A stretch of 64,000 bases of DNA, taken from the NCBI GenBank assembly GCA_016801885.1, contig CM028898.1:13986858-14050857 (forward strand), given 5' to 3'. A program made the translations under genes and the position numbers. The DNA is from Toxotes chatareus. Taxonomy: Eukaryota; Chordata; Actinopteri; Toxotidae. This document shows positions 10,801 to 22,904 of this stretch, in pieces (position 1 is the stretch's first letter; each line of letters starts with the position of its first letter). The notes under the pieces were generated by a model. It saw nothing but the letters and a program-made list of their open reading frames with translations. It had not been told where the DNA came from and ran no database searches.

Positions 10801-13800
10801 CTGGCTATGCAGGCCCTTATCCAGGGCAACCAAACTATGGAGCCCCAGCACCAGCACCGGCTCCTGCTCCACCTGCACAGAAAAGGCTTGACCCAGATGC
10901 TATTCCTAGCCCGGTGAGCACACACAAACACATTAAATGTTTTACTCCTCATTTCCTAGTTTACAACACAACACCCTGTTGATCTCTGGCCATTTCTGCC
11001 CCTCCCTTGTTGTGAGAAAGTTGACTGAGGCATGTGACCACTTTACTAGGTACACCTGTGCAATCCAATGCAACTGTCCTGCCATAAAGTCTACTTTTAT
11101 GATGCCTTTAATGTTCAGTATTTAACTCAACTCATTTAACTTAACTTTAATGTTCAGTATTTTGACATTGTCATAGAGATGTTAATACATATTAGCTTTG
11201 AAGTCATAATATTTTGTTAATATGATTGTCATATAGTAATTGTTCAGTATAATTGACCTGATATGCAGTAACTCATTTCCTGTAAATCACATGTTCATGT
11301 AGTCTGTTTTATTTTGTGGTCATAATGTGTCATCACTGTTTTTATGCTGACTTCTAGGCTAAATGAAAAAAAGAGAAATCTAATCTAAATTAGACTTTTA
11401 CCCAGCCAAATCAAGAAAAATAAAAAAACATAGTAAAAAGTAACTAGTGTAGAAAATTTATATATATATCATAAATTTGTTCAGTCAACCTGGAACATCA
11501 CAGTCACCACTGCCTGTATATATTGGGTTTGCCCTTTTTATTACCTTGATACTGCACAGCTTTATCACCACAGAAGACTAACAGTAATATTTTCACTTTG
11601 TGTTTGACCTTCTGTAGCCTTCTTTTACACGTACAGCTGCTAAGCATGTGTGTCAAACAGGCTACAGGTATATTAGTTTGTATCTGCCTGCATGTGACTG
11701 TCATGAAGTCTACAACAACACTAATTTGCAATCAATGCTACTGACCAGTTTCTGTCTAAATAACAGTGCTGCTTGCTGCTCAGCAGAGTATTTGCTGAGT
11801 TTTCTCTTCTCTTCCCTTTTTTATCTTCTCACTCTTTGTATTTATTTATTTTGTCCTGTTTTGCACAATTTGCTGGACAAACTTTTGAATGTAAAGCAAG
11901 CGTCTGACATGCCGGCTGTGCAGAAATCAAGACATAGAATAGATCCAGACGCTATCCCCAGCCCAGTAAGTTTCCTGTGTGCCTGCTTTTTCCTCTGCTT
12001 CATCCTGTCATCTCTGCTCGCTTTCATTAACCTTCAGCTTCCACCTCCTGTTCTTTCCTTCTAACCCAGCCCCAAAGTCAGTGATATTCACAACAAGAAA
12101 GATGGGCTCCTGTTGGAAATAAGAACACTGTTTTGTCGTGTTAATGTTTCAGTCATCCGTGCGTTTTGTCATTTTGTTATCTATAGCTAGATGAGAAGAT
12201 TAATACCACTGTCATGTCACCTTAGTTTTGACATATTGAGAGTGAGAGTGCCTTAGTTTTTCTCGAGTTTGTCATTCATCACAACTCTCAGAGTGCCACT
12301 CCTTCTCAGTCTTTCCCTGTGCTGTGCATGCTAGCCTGCAACATCTTGACTTACCCATAGTTCCTTGCATTGATGGCATGCCTTGATAAATCCTGCCCTT
12401 TTTCCAGGGGATATCATTTAGATTTGTTTTTATCATATTTGTGAATCTACACAAACAACTTCAGCATGAACCGGTACCATATGTCACATTAGTTATGGCT
12501 TGACTATGAAATTTTTGTTCACCAATGTTGACAGATTTTCATTGTGTGTTGGGTAGCTGCAGGTGTGTGTGTGTGTGTGTGTCCTCTCCTGCATGGGCGT
12601 TAAATGTTCCTCTGTGAGATTTTTTGTGAGATCCAGGGACAGTGTGTCATGGGCATCTACCTGTGTGTACTTACAGTGTCAACATTTATGGATTAAGAAT
12701 ATTTTTGTCCCCCATCTCTACTTTTCAGATCCAGGTAATAGAGGATGACAAGGCTAAGAGCACTGAGCCATTCACCACAGGGGTCAGAGGTCAGGCCCCA
12801 CCGCTGGTCACCACCAACTTTCAGGTCAAAGACCAAGGTGGGTTCTACCTTCTTTTAAAACATGCAAAGCTGGCAGCGTCCCAGTTGTTTAGGAATGTTT
12901 ATTCATTCGCTTTCCTTACCTCCATCTTTCAAAAGGGTTTCAGAGAATTAAACGTGTGACATGGTGATTCAAATCTCACACAGTCACCTGATTGTGACAT
13001 TAATGGAAGGACTGTCTGTTTTTAGGGAATGCCAGTCCCAGGTTTGTTCGCTGTACGGCGTACAATATACCTTGCACAGCCGATTTGGCCAAGCAGTCTC
13101 AAGTGCCACTGGCCGCCGTCATCAAGCCCCTCGCCACGTTGCCGCCAGATGAGGTGAGTAACCCCCCCCCACCCCCACCTCCTTCTCCCTTCCACTCTCT
13201 CCTGTCTCTCTGGTATTGTTAATGTTGTAAGTCCTGTTTAGATGGGGCACTGCTAACTTGAAAGCAAAAGAAGGAACGTTTGAAGTGAAGCAAACACCTT
13301 TGGATATTTAGAATAGATTGTGGTGTTAATATGAGCCACCAGCAGGCTTCCTCTGCATTTCACCCTGTTCGTCTGTATGTTCCTCAGCAGCTGAATTGTC
13401 TGTTGAGATTTTCGTAACAGTTGGACAGTTTTTACCCTGAGTTTGTGATTTGAAAAAAGATTAGTTTTCAGGGCAATGCCTGATACGTAGTGATAATCAC
13501 GGGATGCCTGCAATGTCAGTGGGATAATCTGTCTCAAAATTATAGAGGTGGGAGTGGTTGCATGACCTTGTTTCATGCATTTGCCGCGTGTGTAACCAGT
13601 ATCCATTTGGACGGGATTAGTTTTACGTTACGTCATTTTGGCAGGAAAAAGAACTGTAGGGAAAAGAGGGTGTAAAGTTTGACTCATAGGGGCGAGGCAC
13701 ACATGACCTGTTTCAGTAATTCTGTCCACATTAGGTTTTTAGATGCAGTCACTCTCGTTGCTAAACTGTGATTCTCTCCTTTCGTTGAACCTCTTTGGCA

Positions 13801-16800
13801 GACCCCTCCATACCTGGTGGACCATGGCGAGGGCGGTCCAATTCGCTGCAACCGCTGCAAAGCCTACATGTGTCCATACATGCAGTTCATAGAGGGGGGT
13901 CGCCGCTTCCAGTGTGGGTTCTGCAGCTGCGTCACAGAGGGTGAGTTTGTGTCTGTGCTCCTGTAAGTGTGCAGCGAATAAACAGTTATCTGATTTTATA
14001 AATTGAACTGTATCCTTCCTCTGGTTTCCCATAGTGCCTCCACATTACTTCCAGCATCTGGACCACACTGGTAAGAGGGTGGATTGCTATGACAGGCCGG
14101 AGCTTTCGCTGGGCAGCTACGAGTTCCTGGCCACTGTGGACTACTGTAAGGTAGGACCTGGTACCAAACGATAGCGTCCACAATGGATCGTTTAGCCGTC
14201 AGGAATTGGATTGATTTAGGTAAAACTTAAATATGAACAAGTCCGAGGCTGAACTCCAGCTAGTATTTATTTTGGTGAAATCATTTGTTCGAATAGTTAA
14301 ACGTGTGTAATATATATATTTTTGGTCATTGCATCACTTAGTCTTACTTAGTCTTGATCCTAATATTCTCCCTGTTACAATGGAGTTCATGTGTATTATA
14401 TTGATATTGGTCATTCTATATATTTATATACTTTTATATAAATAAAAGATGCAAGTGTGACACCAGAACAGCAGCTGGTTTTATGCTGGGATTGAATCAG
14501 TCATTACAGTATCATCTGAATCAGACACCATATTAACTGAGTAGAAAATGAAGTTCCTGAGCTTGTTCGTGTGGTTAATATGTTTATGTTATTTACATGT
14601 CTTCATACGTAGTTCTGTTGTGTCTCTAACAGAATAACAAGCTTCCTCAGCCTCCAGCCTTCATCTTCCTTATCGATGTTTCCTACAACGCTGTGAAGAG
14701 CGGCATGGTCAGCATTGTCTGCCAGGAACTCAAGACCCTTCTAGACTACCTGCCCAGGTACTCCAACACACAGCACACGCACGATGGAGGAATGATTGAT
14801 AAGAAGCAGGGAAAGAGTAAAGGAAGAAGAGAGGGGAAAAGAAATAAATGGAACCACTGAAATAATGGCTGATGAAAAGAAAGATTGAATAGACACGGAA
14901 ATTGCTAGGAAGGATAAGATAGGAAGAAATGATACTTGCAGCAAGGAAGGAAAGGAGGGTGGATAATGGAAAATAAAAACAGAGAAGGGAAGGAGATAAA
15001 GAAGAGGGAATGAAGCAAAGAGAATCAGAAGTGGAAAAGAAAGAGGAAGGTATGTAAAGAAGGAAAAACATTTTCTCTTAAAAATGAGAGTTCTTAATAC
15101 ACTGTTAGTTTATGCACTCACTTCTAGCTCATGTAAAGAAATTCAAACTTTGCCTTTTTTTGTGTGTCCAGGGAGAACCCAGAAATGGACTCTGTGGTCC
15201 GGGTGGGTTTTGTCACCTACAACAAGGTTTTGCACTTCTACAATGTCAAGTCAAGCCTGGCCCAGCCCCAGATGTTGGTGGTGTCGGACGTATCGGACAT
15301 GTTTGTACCTCTGCTCGATGGTTTCCTGGTCAACGTAAATGAAAGCCGGCTAGTTATTGAGAGGTGGGCAGACGTAAAGCAGACACACGCGCATTAACAG
15401 ATACATGAGGTATCTATGGACAGACAAACTGATCCAATTTAATGACACACTGTTTGTTTTTTCCAGTTTACTGGACCAGATCCCAGAGATGTTTGCAGAC
15501 ACAAGGGAGACAGAGACGGTCTTTGGACCCGTGATCCAGGCAGGACTGGAGGCCCTGAAGGTAACCACTCTGGAAAGTCCGGAATGTCTTTTTAGGGTTT
15601 AATAGTTTTATTTAAAGTTTGAAAATTAAAAACAAAAAGTATAGAAATACAAGAAAAACATTTTTGTTTCAGTTTGAAGCTTTTGACTTTCAGACATTTA
15701 TTTTTTTTCTGTAGCATTTTCCAGGAACTTTTTTCAGAAACTCTGAAACGTCACCTTTTCCTGAATTTTAGTTCCTGGCGCTTACTGCTCCTGGAACATT
15801 TTGGATTAAAAAAATTCATGTTGTGTGAAAATTCTTGTTAACACACCTGAGGTGAGAAGTTGACAGCTTCATTGCCCAGATATAGTTGGCCTCCTTTATA
15901 CATCTGGATACATGATCCGAGGCCCATACAGAGCTGCTGACATGGCTCGTGATTTGTGTGTTCCTGTGTGTCATTTTCTCAGGCTGCTGACTGTGCAGGG
16001 AAGCTGTTTGTGTTTCACACCTCTCTGCCCATCGCGGAGGCTCCTGGAAAATTAAAGAACAGAGAAGACAAGAAGCTGATTGGGACAGATAAGGAGAAGG
16101 TAAACGCTTGTGTAGCAAGTTGTGCGTTATTGTATACTAAACTATATTTTTAGATTGTGGGAAAAAAAAGTGTTGTAGTATGTATTGTATGTGGCTCCTT
16201 ATTATGTATATTAGCAGAAATACTTCACTCTGACTCTGCTTCCTCTCCTGTCATCCTCAGTCTCTGTTTCAGCCCCAGGTGGGTTTCTACAACACCCTTG
16301 CTAAGGAGTGTGTCGCCCAGGGCTGCTGCGTAGATCTCTTCCTCTTCCCCAACCAGTATGTGGATGTTGCCACGTTAGGGGTGGTTCCTGTGTCCACTGG
16401 AGGTTCAGTCTACAAATACACTTACTTCCAGGTAAGAGGAAAAATCACTGTCATCCTACTTCAGCCTCATTCTGAGACTGTTTGATCTGCCTGCTGTTCA
16501 TTTACTTGTATTACACGCCATAGCCAACTAAAAAGTTGATGTTGCTCATCAGTATGTTTTTGTTTTGCTTGTTTTCTTTATTCCAGGCTCAGTCGGATCA
16601 GGAGCGATTCCTGAATGACCTCAGACGAGACATTCAGAAACTAGTAGGGTTTGATGCCGTCATGAGGGTGCGAACTAGCACAGGTGCGACCTCACCACCA
16701 CCACCACCTTTCCACTTGAAAACAGAAAGAAAATGGAGTGAAAGAAATGTAAAAATCTCCTCTCCTGACTCACCTTCCCCTCAGGTATCCGAGCGACAGA

Positions 16801-19800
16801 CTTCTTCGGCTCTTTCTTCATGAGCAACACCACAGATGTGGAGCTGGCGGGCCTGGACTGTGACAAGGCCATCACTGTCGAGTTTAAACACGATGACAAG
16901 CTCAGCGAGGAGACGGGAGCGCTCATGCAGGTGTGGACACCGGTCTCTGGAACAAAAAATCCTTATACGCAGAATCCTTTTTAAGGAGGGAACACATTTT
17001 ATTTTGAGTTTTTAAATCAAATTCAAATTTTAAATATATTGCAGTCATTTAATCTGGTATCCGTGACATCAAATCAATCAGCCAAATAATCTGGCATCAA
17101 ACTGAGTTCATATTTAACAGCTGGAATAGCAGCTAGCAGAATGTGAAGACGTTTTTGAATGTTGCTGCCTCAACTGCAGTTTTTTTTAAGCTTGATGAGC
17201 AGCAAGAAATGTGTGTCTCATTTGTTTCCCTGTAGTGTGCCGTGCTATACACCAGCTGCAGCGGACAAAGGCGTCTCCGCATCCACAACATGGCCGTCAA
17301 CTGTTGCTCCCAGCTGGCTGACCTCTACCGCAACTGCGAGACCGACACAATCATCAACTTCTTGGCCAAATATGGTAAGAACGTCTCACGCAGCAGAAAA
17401 TCTTCCTCACTGTTACTCAGTGTCAGGTTGTGAGGGCTGGTGGCGAGAGCGCAGTACAAATTTACACATTCAGTGTTACACTCCTAATGTCTGAATAAGG
17501 TGTGAGAGGAGAAATGAATGAAAAACATTTTCTAAAAATACCATCAAGCGACTGCCAGCTCCTCCTGTGGAGCTGCAAATTAGCCAGCAGCAGAAAGCTG
17601 TGGCTGTTCTCGGTAGGCTGCTGTTTTGAATGTGTGCAGCTTTGTAAATCTGAAGCCAGGCATCGTTCACTCTCCATCCACAGGATGAAGAAAGGCGGGA
17701 GAACACATATCTTTGAGCCTGTTAAAATCCAGCTGTAATCAGCTTTATCAATTAAAGTAGTTTCCTGCCGCTCCAGTTTAGCAGCACCATTTATTTTTCA
17801 CTATTTCTACCTCATGGCTGTAACAGTTAATAAGTGTATATCTGTGTGTGTGTTTCTGTGTGTGGCAGCTTACCGTGGCGTCCTGAACAACCCCACTAAG
17901 GCGGTGAGAGACACTCTGGTCAACCAGTGTGCTCAGATTCTGGCCTGCTACCGGAAGAACTGTGCGAGCCCGTCATCAGCTGGTCAGGTACTGAAAACAT
18001 CAGGACATAAACACCCAGCAGACGTCACAGCGACCCCCCTCCATTTTGGTTTTCCACAGCTTTTTTTTTTGTTTTGTATTTCCTAAATCCACATTTTCTC
18101 AACTTCAGGACTCTACTTCATGTTTATGCAAAATGTCAGAGACCTCTAAGATTTAGGTTTAGATTTTTTAGGACATAAAAAAAAGGTCCACTTATTGTCT
18201 TTTTCAAAACTTTCAACCACAGCTCACCACCTTCATCAGCTATTTAATCGATTAATCTGATGACAGAAAATTAATTGGCAAATATCAGCATCAAGTATGT
18301 GTTGAGGTATCTGACAATGCCACCTTGGTTTGTGACATGTCTCTGTGTGTTTTCCAGCTGATCCTGCCAGAGTGCATGAAGCTGTTACCAGTCTATCTGA
18401 ACTGCGTGCTGAAGAGTGACGTGCTGCTGCCGGGAGCCGACGTCTCATTGGACGACCGGGCTTACCTGAGGCAGCTGATCAGCTGCATGGACGTCGCAGA
18501 GACCCACGTCTTCTTCTACCCCCGCCTGCTGCCACTGGTGAGATCGCACACAGATACACAAAGTTCTACTCTCTAAAATCCACAATTGTTTGGAAATCTC
18601 TGTTCATCTGCAGCATGAGAACAATATTCATGTGTACAGGGGCTAACATATTCATCTAATAATATTGTTACTTCCTTTCTACTTTCCAGATTAAGTTGGA
18701 AAGCGGGTCGTTGCCGGTGGCGGTGAGGGACTCAGAGGAGAGGCTGTCGAAAGGTGGAGTTTACCTCCTGGAGACGGGGCTCCACCTCTTCCTGTGGGTG
18801 GGAGCCAGTGTTCAGCAGGAGCTGCTTCTTAACATCTTTGGCACACAGAGCTTCAGCCAGATCGACCCGAGCATGGTGAGAGGAAACGGATATACTTCCG
18901 TGGTGTTTGTAGACCTCCGCTGAGCTGGTGGTTAAATATCAATCACTATAAATACAACACTTAAAAATTAACATTACAGCTTTTGTTCTTTAAAACAACA
19001 TACAGTATTTAATCTCAGCCTTAATGAACCCTTTATTTATCAACCTGCCATTGTTTTATATTGTTTAGTTTTTTCCGAAGAAGAAGAAGAAGGCAAAGTT
19101 TATTGTTCAGCCAGTTGCTTGGTTGAACTTATTTTGCTGTTGTGTTGGTGTAAGGCTGAGTGATGATTCAGCATCACTGATTACATTGATTATACACCTC
19201 AGTATTGGAAGAATACGTTTGTTATTGTGATACAGATTCAGTCTAAACATCCAGCCCTTTGTTAGTTTAATGGTCAAAACTGTCTCCGCTCTCTTTCAGA
19301 CAAGTCTGCCGGTGCTGGAAAACCCTTTCTCTCAGAGACTGAGAGAGATCATCGACTCCTTCAGAGCACAGCGGTCACGATACATGAAGGCAAGATTTTT
19401 TATTTTTTTCTCTCTGATCATTTTTAGGTCCAAAATCTCTGTCTTCCTCTTTTATTATTTCTCGGTCCTGTCAGTTGAGTGTCTGTGTCGATACCTAAAC
19501 AATCCTTTTTTGATGCTGTAAAGTTGAAAAGTGTATACACGTTTTGCCACAAGAACCGTTTTTCCATTTAACAAACGTTTCTGATCATCAGTGTTAATAC
19601 AAAGCAGATGAACATATTTTGGTTGCTGTCTAAAAGTATAAAACCCAGTCTTACTACTGCCTGTTCTCCCTCTCTCACCCTCCTCTTTCCTCTTGTTCGC
19701 AGCTGATGGTGGTGAAACAGGAAGACAGAGCCGAGCTGATATTCAGACACTTCTTGGTTGAGGACAAGAGCGTCAGCGGGGGAGCGTCATACGTGGACTT

Positions 19801-19843
19801 CTTGTGTCACATGCACAAGGAGATCCGCCAGCTTCTCAGCTAG
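7827..19843 (+). CDS. sec24c: Sec24C, COPII coat cargo-binding subunit
   Basis: Coding exons: 7827-7986, 8257-8337, 8853-8973, 9684-9850, 9954-10688, 10771-10913, 12729-12837, 13026-13153, 13802-13940, 14035-14150, 14633-14757, 15172-15363, 15467-15560, 15983-16099, 16261-16431, 16587-16683, 16785-16930, 17236-17374, 17869-17987, 18358-18537, 18690-18875, 19300-19389, 19703-19843. All phases agree, giving 1231 aa (human SEC24C is about 1094). Sec24 pairs with Sec23 in the inner COPII coat at ER exit sites and binds export signals on cargo. Visible order: Pro/Gln-rich disordered N-terminus (to ~455), RLDPDAIPSP linker, zinc finger (Cys564/567/586/589), trunk from ~634 (AFIFLIDVSYN), beta-sandwich (~885-970), helical domain, and gelsolin-like domain ending HKEIRQLLS. 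The start MNVNQ matches SEC24C rather than SEC24D. The extra length lies in the Pro-rich region. Confidence 0.97.
8257..8337 (+). CDS. sec24c: sec24c 81-nt in-phase exon, candidate cassette
   Basis: A tract ending tttcag is followed by 81 nt and the donor ttag|gtactg. Entry and exit are both phase 1, so the exon can be skipped without a frameshift. It adds about 27 residues rich in Ser/Pro (GYSPFTSFPSKAVAAN...). I do not recall a counterpart in mammalian SEC24C, so it may be a fish-specific or alternatively used exon of the disordered N-terminus. Confidence 0.8.
   Translation, partial: VILLSQAFPLRLWQPTQPLTSPLLLT
9954..10688 (+). CDS. sec24c: sec24c large Pro/Gln/Ser-rich exon
   Basis: A single 735-nt exon (phase 1 in and out) encodes about 245 residues made almost entirely of P, S, Q, A and G. 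It holds repeated PPPSSQ/PPGPPP-type motifs and ends GGYPPQQN. It is the low-complexity N-terminal region of Sec24C and accounts for the length excess over mammalian orthologues. The two other + frames are also open across much of it; that is a consequence of cct/cca/cag codon composition and not separate genes. Confidence 0.93.
11924..11965 (+). CDS. sec24c: Duplicated sec24c mini-exon encoding a second DPDAIPSP motif
   Basis: Between the exon ending ...KRLDPDAIPSP (10913) and the exon starting IQVIEDD (12729) lies a second acceptor (ctgtgcag, ending 11923), 42 nt, and an excellent donor (gccca|gtaagt). It encodes KSRHRIDPDAIPSP, so the linker motif is present twice in the gene. It is phase 0 in and out, so it could be included as a cassette giving tandem DPDAIPSP motifs. 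It cannot directly replace the upstream exon, which enters in phase 1, unless an alternative acceptor is used. An earlier acceptor after gtaaag (11896) would add nine residues. Confidence 0.6.
13802..13940 (+). CDS. sec24c: sec24c zinc-finger exon
   Basis: This exon encodes TPPYLVDHGEGGPIRCNRCK through QCGFCSCVTE. The four zinc ligands are the two CxxC pairs (CNRC and CGFC, residues 564/567 and 586/589 in the assembled protein). In the Sec23/Sec24 family this finger lies close to the Sec23 interface. All four cysteines are present, so the fold should be intact. Confidence 0.95.
14783..15086 (+). repeat. Intronic polypurine tract
   Basis: For about 300 bases the + strand of this sec24c intron is nearly all A and G (gaaag/ggaag/agaag motifs). 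Only short pyrimidine interruptions occur. On the other strand this reads as an artificial Ser/Phe/Leu-rich frame. It is a low-complexity tract capable of triplex-like structure and has no gene. Confidence 0.85.
19300..19843 (+). CDS. sec24c: Last two sec24c coding exons joined by a GC-AG intron
   Basis: Exon 19300-19389 ends RYMK with the donor aag|gcaaga instead of GT. The acceptor is ttcgcag at 19702 and translation resumes LMVVKQED. Reading through as coding would insert a long non-conserved stretch, whereas the GC-AG splice restores the conserved SEC24C sequence exactly. The last exon encodes the C-terminal helix ending HKEIRQLLS, with TAG at 19841-19843. Confidence 0.92.
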
Positions 19844-20400
19844 GCCCCCTCAAAATTCCCACCTGTATGACTCCCCTCCCCCGCCACTACCACCCACCAT
19901 TGACCCTTACCTGGTTCACCCCTCCCTGTGAAAGAACGAAAGAAAGCGCTTTATCTTTTTTTCCTCTTTTCTTTTTTTTTTTTTTTTTTAACCTAATAAA
20001 CTTAAGCTCTCCTTGCTGTCTGCCACAGACAAGCTGGCAGATCTTGTCGCGTGAGTGTTAACGTGAGTGTGTGTATGTGAGAGAGAGAGAGAGGATCTGA
20101 TGTTAATAGAGCTTTACTCTGCCTCAAATCTGCTGCTCCAACACAGCAGGAGCAAAACAACTGGCGAGGGAGGGTAATGTATATACTCAAGTGAACAATT
20201 ATATGTATGCAACAGACTGAGCGAGTGACGGGGACACTGATGTTGACTGTAGTCGGTGTACTGTCTGTAATACTAGCACTGAAAGGTTTTTTTTGGGTGC
20301 ATACATGATCCCCAGATAGCAAACACTTTTTATATAATTGAATCCCGATAGAGTGAAGGACATCTACATACCGAGACATAAATGGAATTAAATAAATGCT
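19844..20400 (+). terminator. sec24c: sec24c 3' UTR with AATAAA poly(A) signals
   Basis: After the stop there is a CT-rich stretch, a poly-T run near 19970-19989 and AATAAA at 19995-20000. Further AATAAA signals lie at 20391-20396, 20681-20686 and 21680-21685. Which is used cannot be decided from sequence. The last is followed by a T/G-rich element (tggtggttttctgtc), so a longer 3' UTR of about 1.9 kb is possible. Confidence 0.55.
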
Positions 20401-22383
20401 GTTCTTTCTGTATCTTCTCCCCTTTAATCATGGCCTTAGTACCCCCTCCCCATGCTGCTCCAATCATCCATAATGAGTGCGTGTGTGTGTGTGTTTGTTT
20501 CCAGATGTGAGAGGATTAGGATTACCCGCTGCCCAATTCTTATTTCCTGGTGGATCTCCAGATGTGCGCATCCGAATTTAAGCCCTAGATTAACGGCTCA
20601 AACCGGAGTCTGACGAGTTTTCACCTGCAAAAAGAATTTAAAATCTAAAATCTGTTTTCAGTGTCTGCAAATGTACTGAAAATAAAGGTGCACTGATAAC
20701 CAGTCATTACAGTAATTGGTATAATCCAGATTTGTTTAAATCAGCCTCGATTTGCACATCTGGCTCCAACGAGCCAGTTGTGGAAATTGTCATGATTCTG
20801 TTGTGAGAGTTTAACGTCTATGCAGCACTGTGAAAAGCCAGAGAGGGAATTTAAAAAATAATAATCATAAAATAAAATGAAGAGAAAATAAGGACGGGTG
20901 TGAACCTTTGATCTAAGCACCACAGTAATGGGAAGTCCTCCCAGTGGTCACTTTCAGTGGATGATTCTGTCTGTTGATGGTTTGTAGTGCTGCAGACTTT
21001 ATATTGGTCAAAAGCTTTGATGTCCACAATAATAATAATGTATAAAAATGCAAATTCCAGCAGACAGAAATGAGCATAGAGTGACTGCAGATAAATGGAC
21101 ATCAGTTAATGTTTGCAAACTTTGGATTGTCTCCGCACTGACAATGTTCGGTGTGTAAATAAAATATATAGTCTGTACAGAATTAATAGAAAATAACAAT
21201 TTTAAAGACCTGCTTGAACAGCTGTGGTTTGTTGATGGTTGGTTTCTTTGTCACAAATAGCCGAAATATAAAATCATGGCTTTTACTGAAGAGAGGAAGC
21301 AGCAGAGACTGGCTTTGTGATCTGTTTGTGTATGAGTGAGTGCGAGGTGTGTGTGGTTATGTGTGTGTGTGTGTGTGTGAGAATGTGGGGTCGGTCCTGG
21401 TGAATTTCTCCTGAGGAACAGAGGGATCAGCCAGCGTGCACACACACATACACACACACTACCCACGAGATTAATTTCAGTCTTCTTTCTTTATCACTTT
21501 GTTCCTTTTTTAACTCTGTGACTTTTGTGTTTGTTTGTTTGGTGTGTGTGTGTGTGTAGCCCTCTGTTCCATCTTTATGTTCACTGAGTTTGATAGACCC
21601 TTTGTCTTGACCGTAACCTTAATTTCTGTTCCTATTTTTCTTTGATTTGTTTTATTTTTCATTGCCTCTTGGGACTGCTAATAAAATGAGGTAAAAAGAA
21701 AAAGAAACTCCACACTGTGCTTCTCCCCGCTCTGGTGGTTTTCTGTCTTCATTGAAGAAAGGTTTTATTAAAAATTATAGATGTATAAATACATGTATTT
21801 TATATTTCATCAAAATACATCCTCTTCACATTATATCTTTTTTTTTTTTCCAGAACAAAACACTTTTCTCGGCTTCTTATCAGTATCTGCATTTGCATCA
21901 GATCCCGTATTTGTTCTGGACATCTGAATCCACACAGTTACAATAGAGGTGAATGGAATTTTGTTTGATGTGTTCACAGCATTGAAAAAATCACTATTTA
22001 TTGCACAGTCCCCTCTGTGAACTGTTCTCATTGAAAATACTTTCGGCTGAAGAAAGATCCTTTGCTGAAAACAGCGGACAGTGTGTTCTGTTCCTTATGC
22101 AGAGGGAAATAATGGATTTTGACCCAGTGAAGGGGGACATTTATAAAATACTGAAATTGACATTATAAACAGTAAGACATAGTAAAAATCTTAGAGACGT
22201 ATCGCAAAACCTGTGCAAATAAACCCAAAATTATATCATGGCTCAGTACTGCTAGAGGTGAAGTGTGTTTTTGTTTGGGTGAGCTGACCCTTGTCATTTT
22301 ATGGCTCAAGAGCAGGAGGAAAGACAGTACAACGTTAGGTTACAGGACGAATATGAAGCTGTTCACTATGTCCTGGTAAATAT
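20401..22383. other. Tail-to-tail intergenic region between sec24c and the NLR
   Basis: The two genes converge here. The stretch contains (GT)n patches near 20480, 21360 and 21545 and AT-rich sequence. For the - strand NLR, a poly(A) signal candidate (tttatt on +, AATAAA on -) lies at 21997-22002, about 385 bases past its stop. No coding exon is supported. Confidence 0.6.
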
Positions 22384-22904
22384 TTAGCACAGCTGGATTG
22401 TGGAGTCCACCCAGCCGAGATGAAATGCTGGGTAGACAGGCTCAGTGAAGGTGGTGTTGAAGGTGTGGAGAGGGGTCAGTGGGCCAGGGGACTCCTGGTA
22501 GAATGACAGTGTCCCTGCTAACCAGTCCAGGAAGACTCCTACTTTCCTGGAGCTGCGTTGTGTGGTCACAGGAATGGTCACAGCTTTGTGCACGGCGCTG
22601 TAGCCGTCTTCAGTGCAGTTCAGGCCCCAGGAAGAGTCATTTCGGCCTAACCAGCATTCGTTACCCTCTCCCTTCCTGCTCATCCCTTTGTAGGCTACCC
22701 CTATGACCGTTTTACCGCACCATTCTGTCTCCCAGTAGTGGCGCCCAGTCAGTGCCTCACTACACAACACCTGTGTCCAGAAATCAAACCTTTCTGGGTG
22801 ATTGGAATATGGCTGCGCGGTCCCACGTGTTGCTTTTGTGTCTCCCTCAGACAGAGAAAGGTCTTTGTGTGCTGTGTTTGGGTCCAGGATGAGTTTGATG
22901 ATAT
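22384..22904 (-). CDS. B30.2 (PRY-SPRY) terminal exon of the NLR
   Basis: An acceptor (tccatcag) leads into YIIKLILDPNTAHKDLSLSE, a classic PRY start. Then come the SPRY landmarks ERFDFWTQVLCSEALTGRHY, YWETEW, GVAYKGM, SWGLNC and VGVFLDWLAGTLSFY, and the end HLGWVDSTIQLC. The stop is at 22384-22386. The length (173 residues) is normal for a full domain. Entry is phase 1 from the short linker exon at 23047-23001 (encodes AEECGESRIQPGPKK). Confidence 0.95.

Noticed and set aside
11648..12064. 138-codon + frame in sec24c as a whole
   Set aside because: Only the 42-69 nt ending at 11965 look like an exon; the rest is intron read-through without conserved sequence.
14730..15071. Ser/Phe/Leu-rich 113-codon - strand frame
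   Set aside because: It is the complement of the polypurine tract in a sec24c intron.
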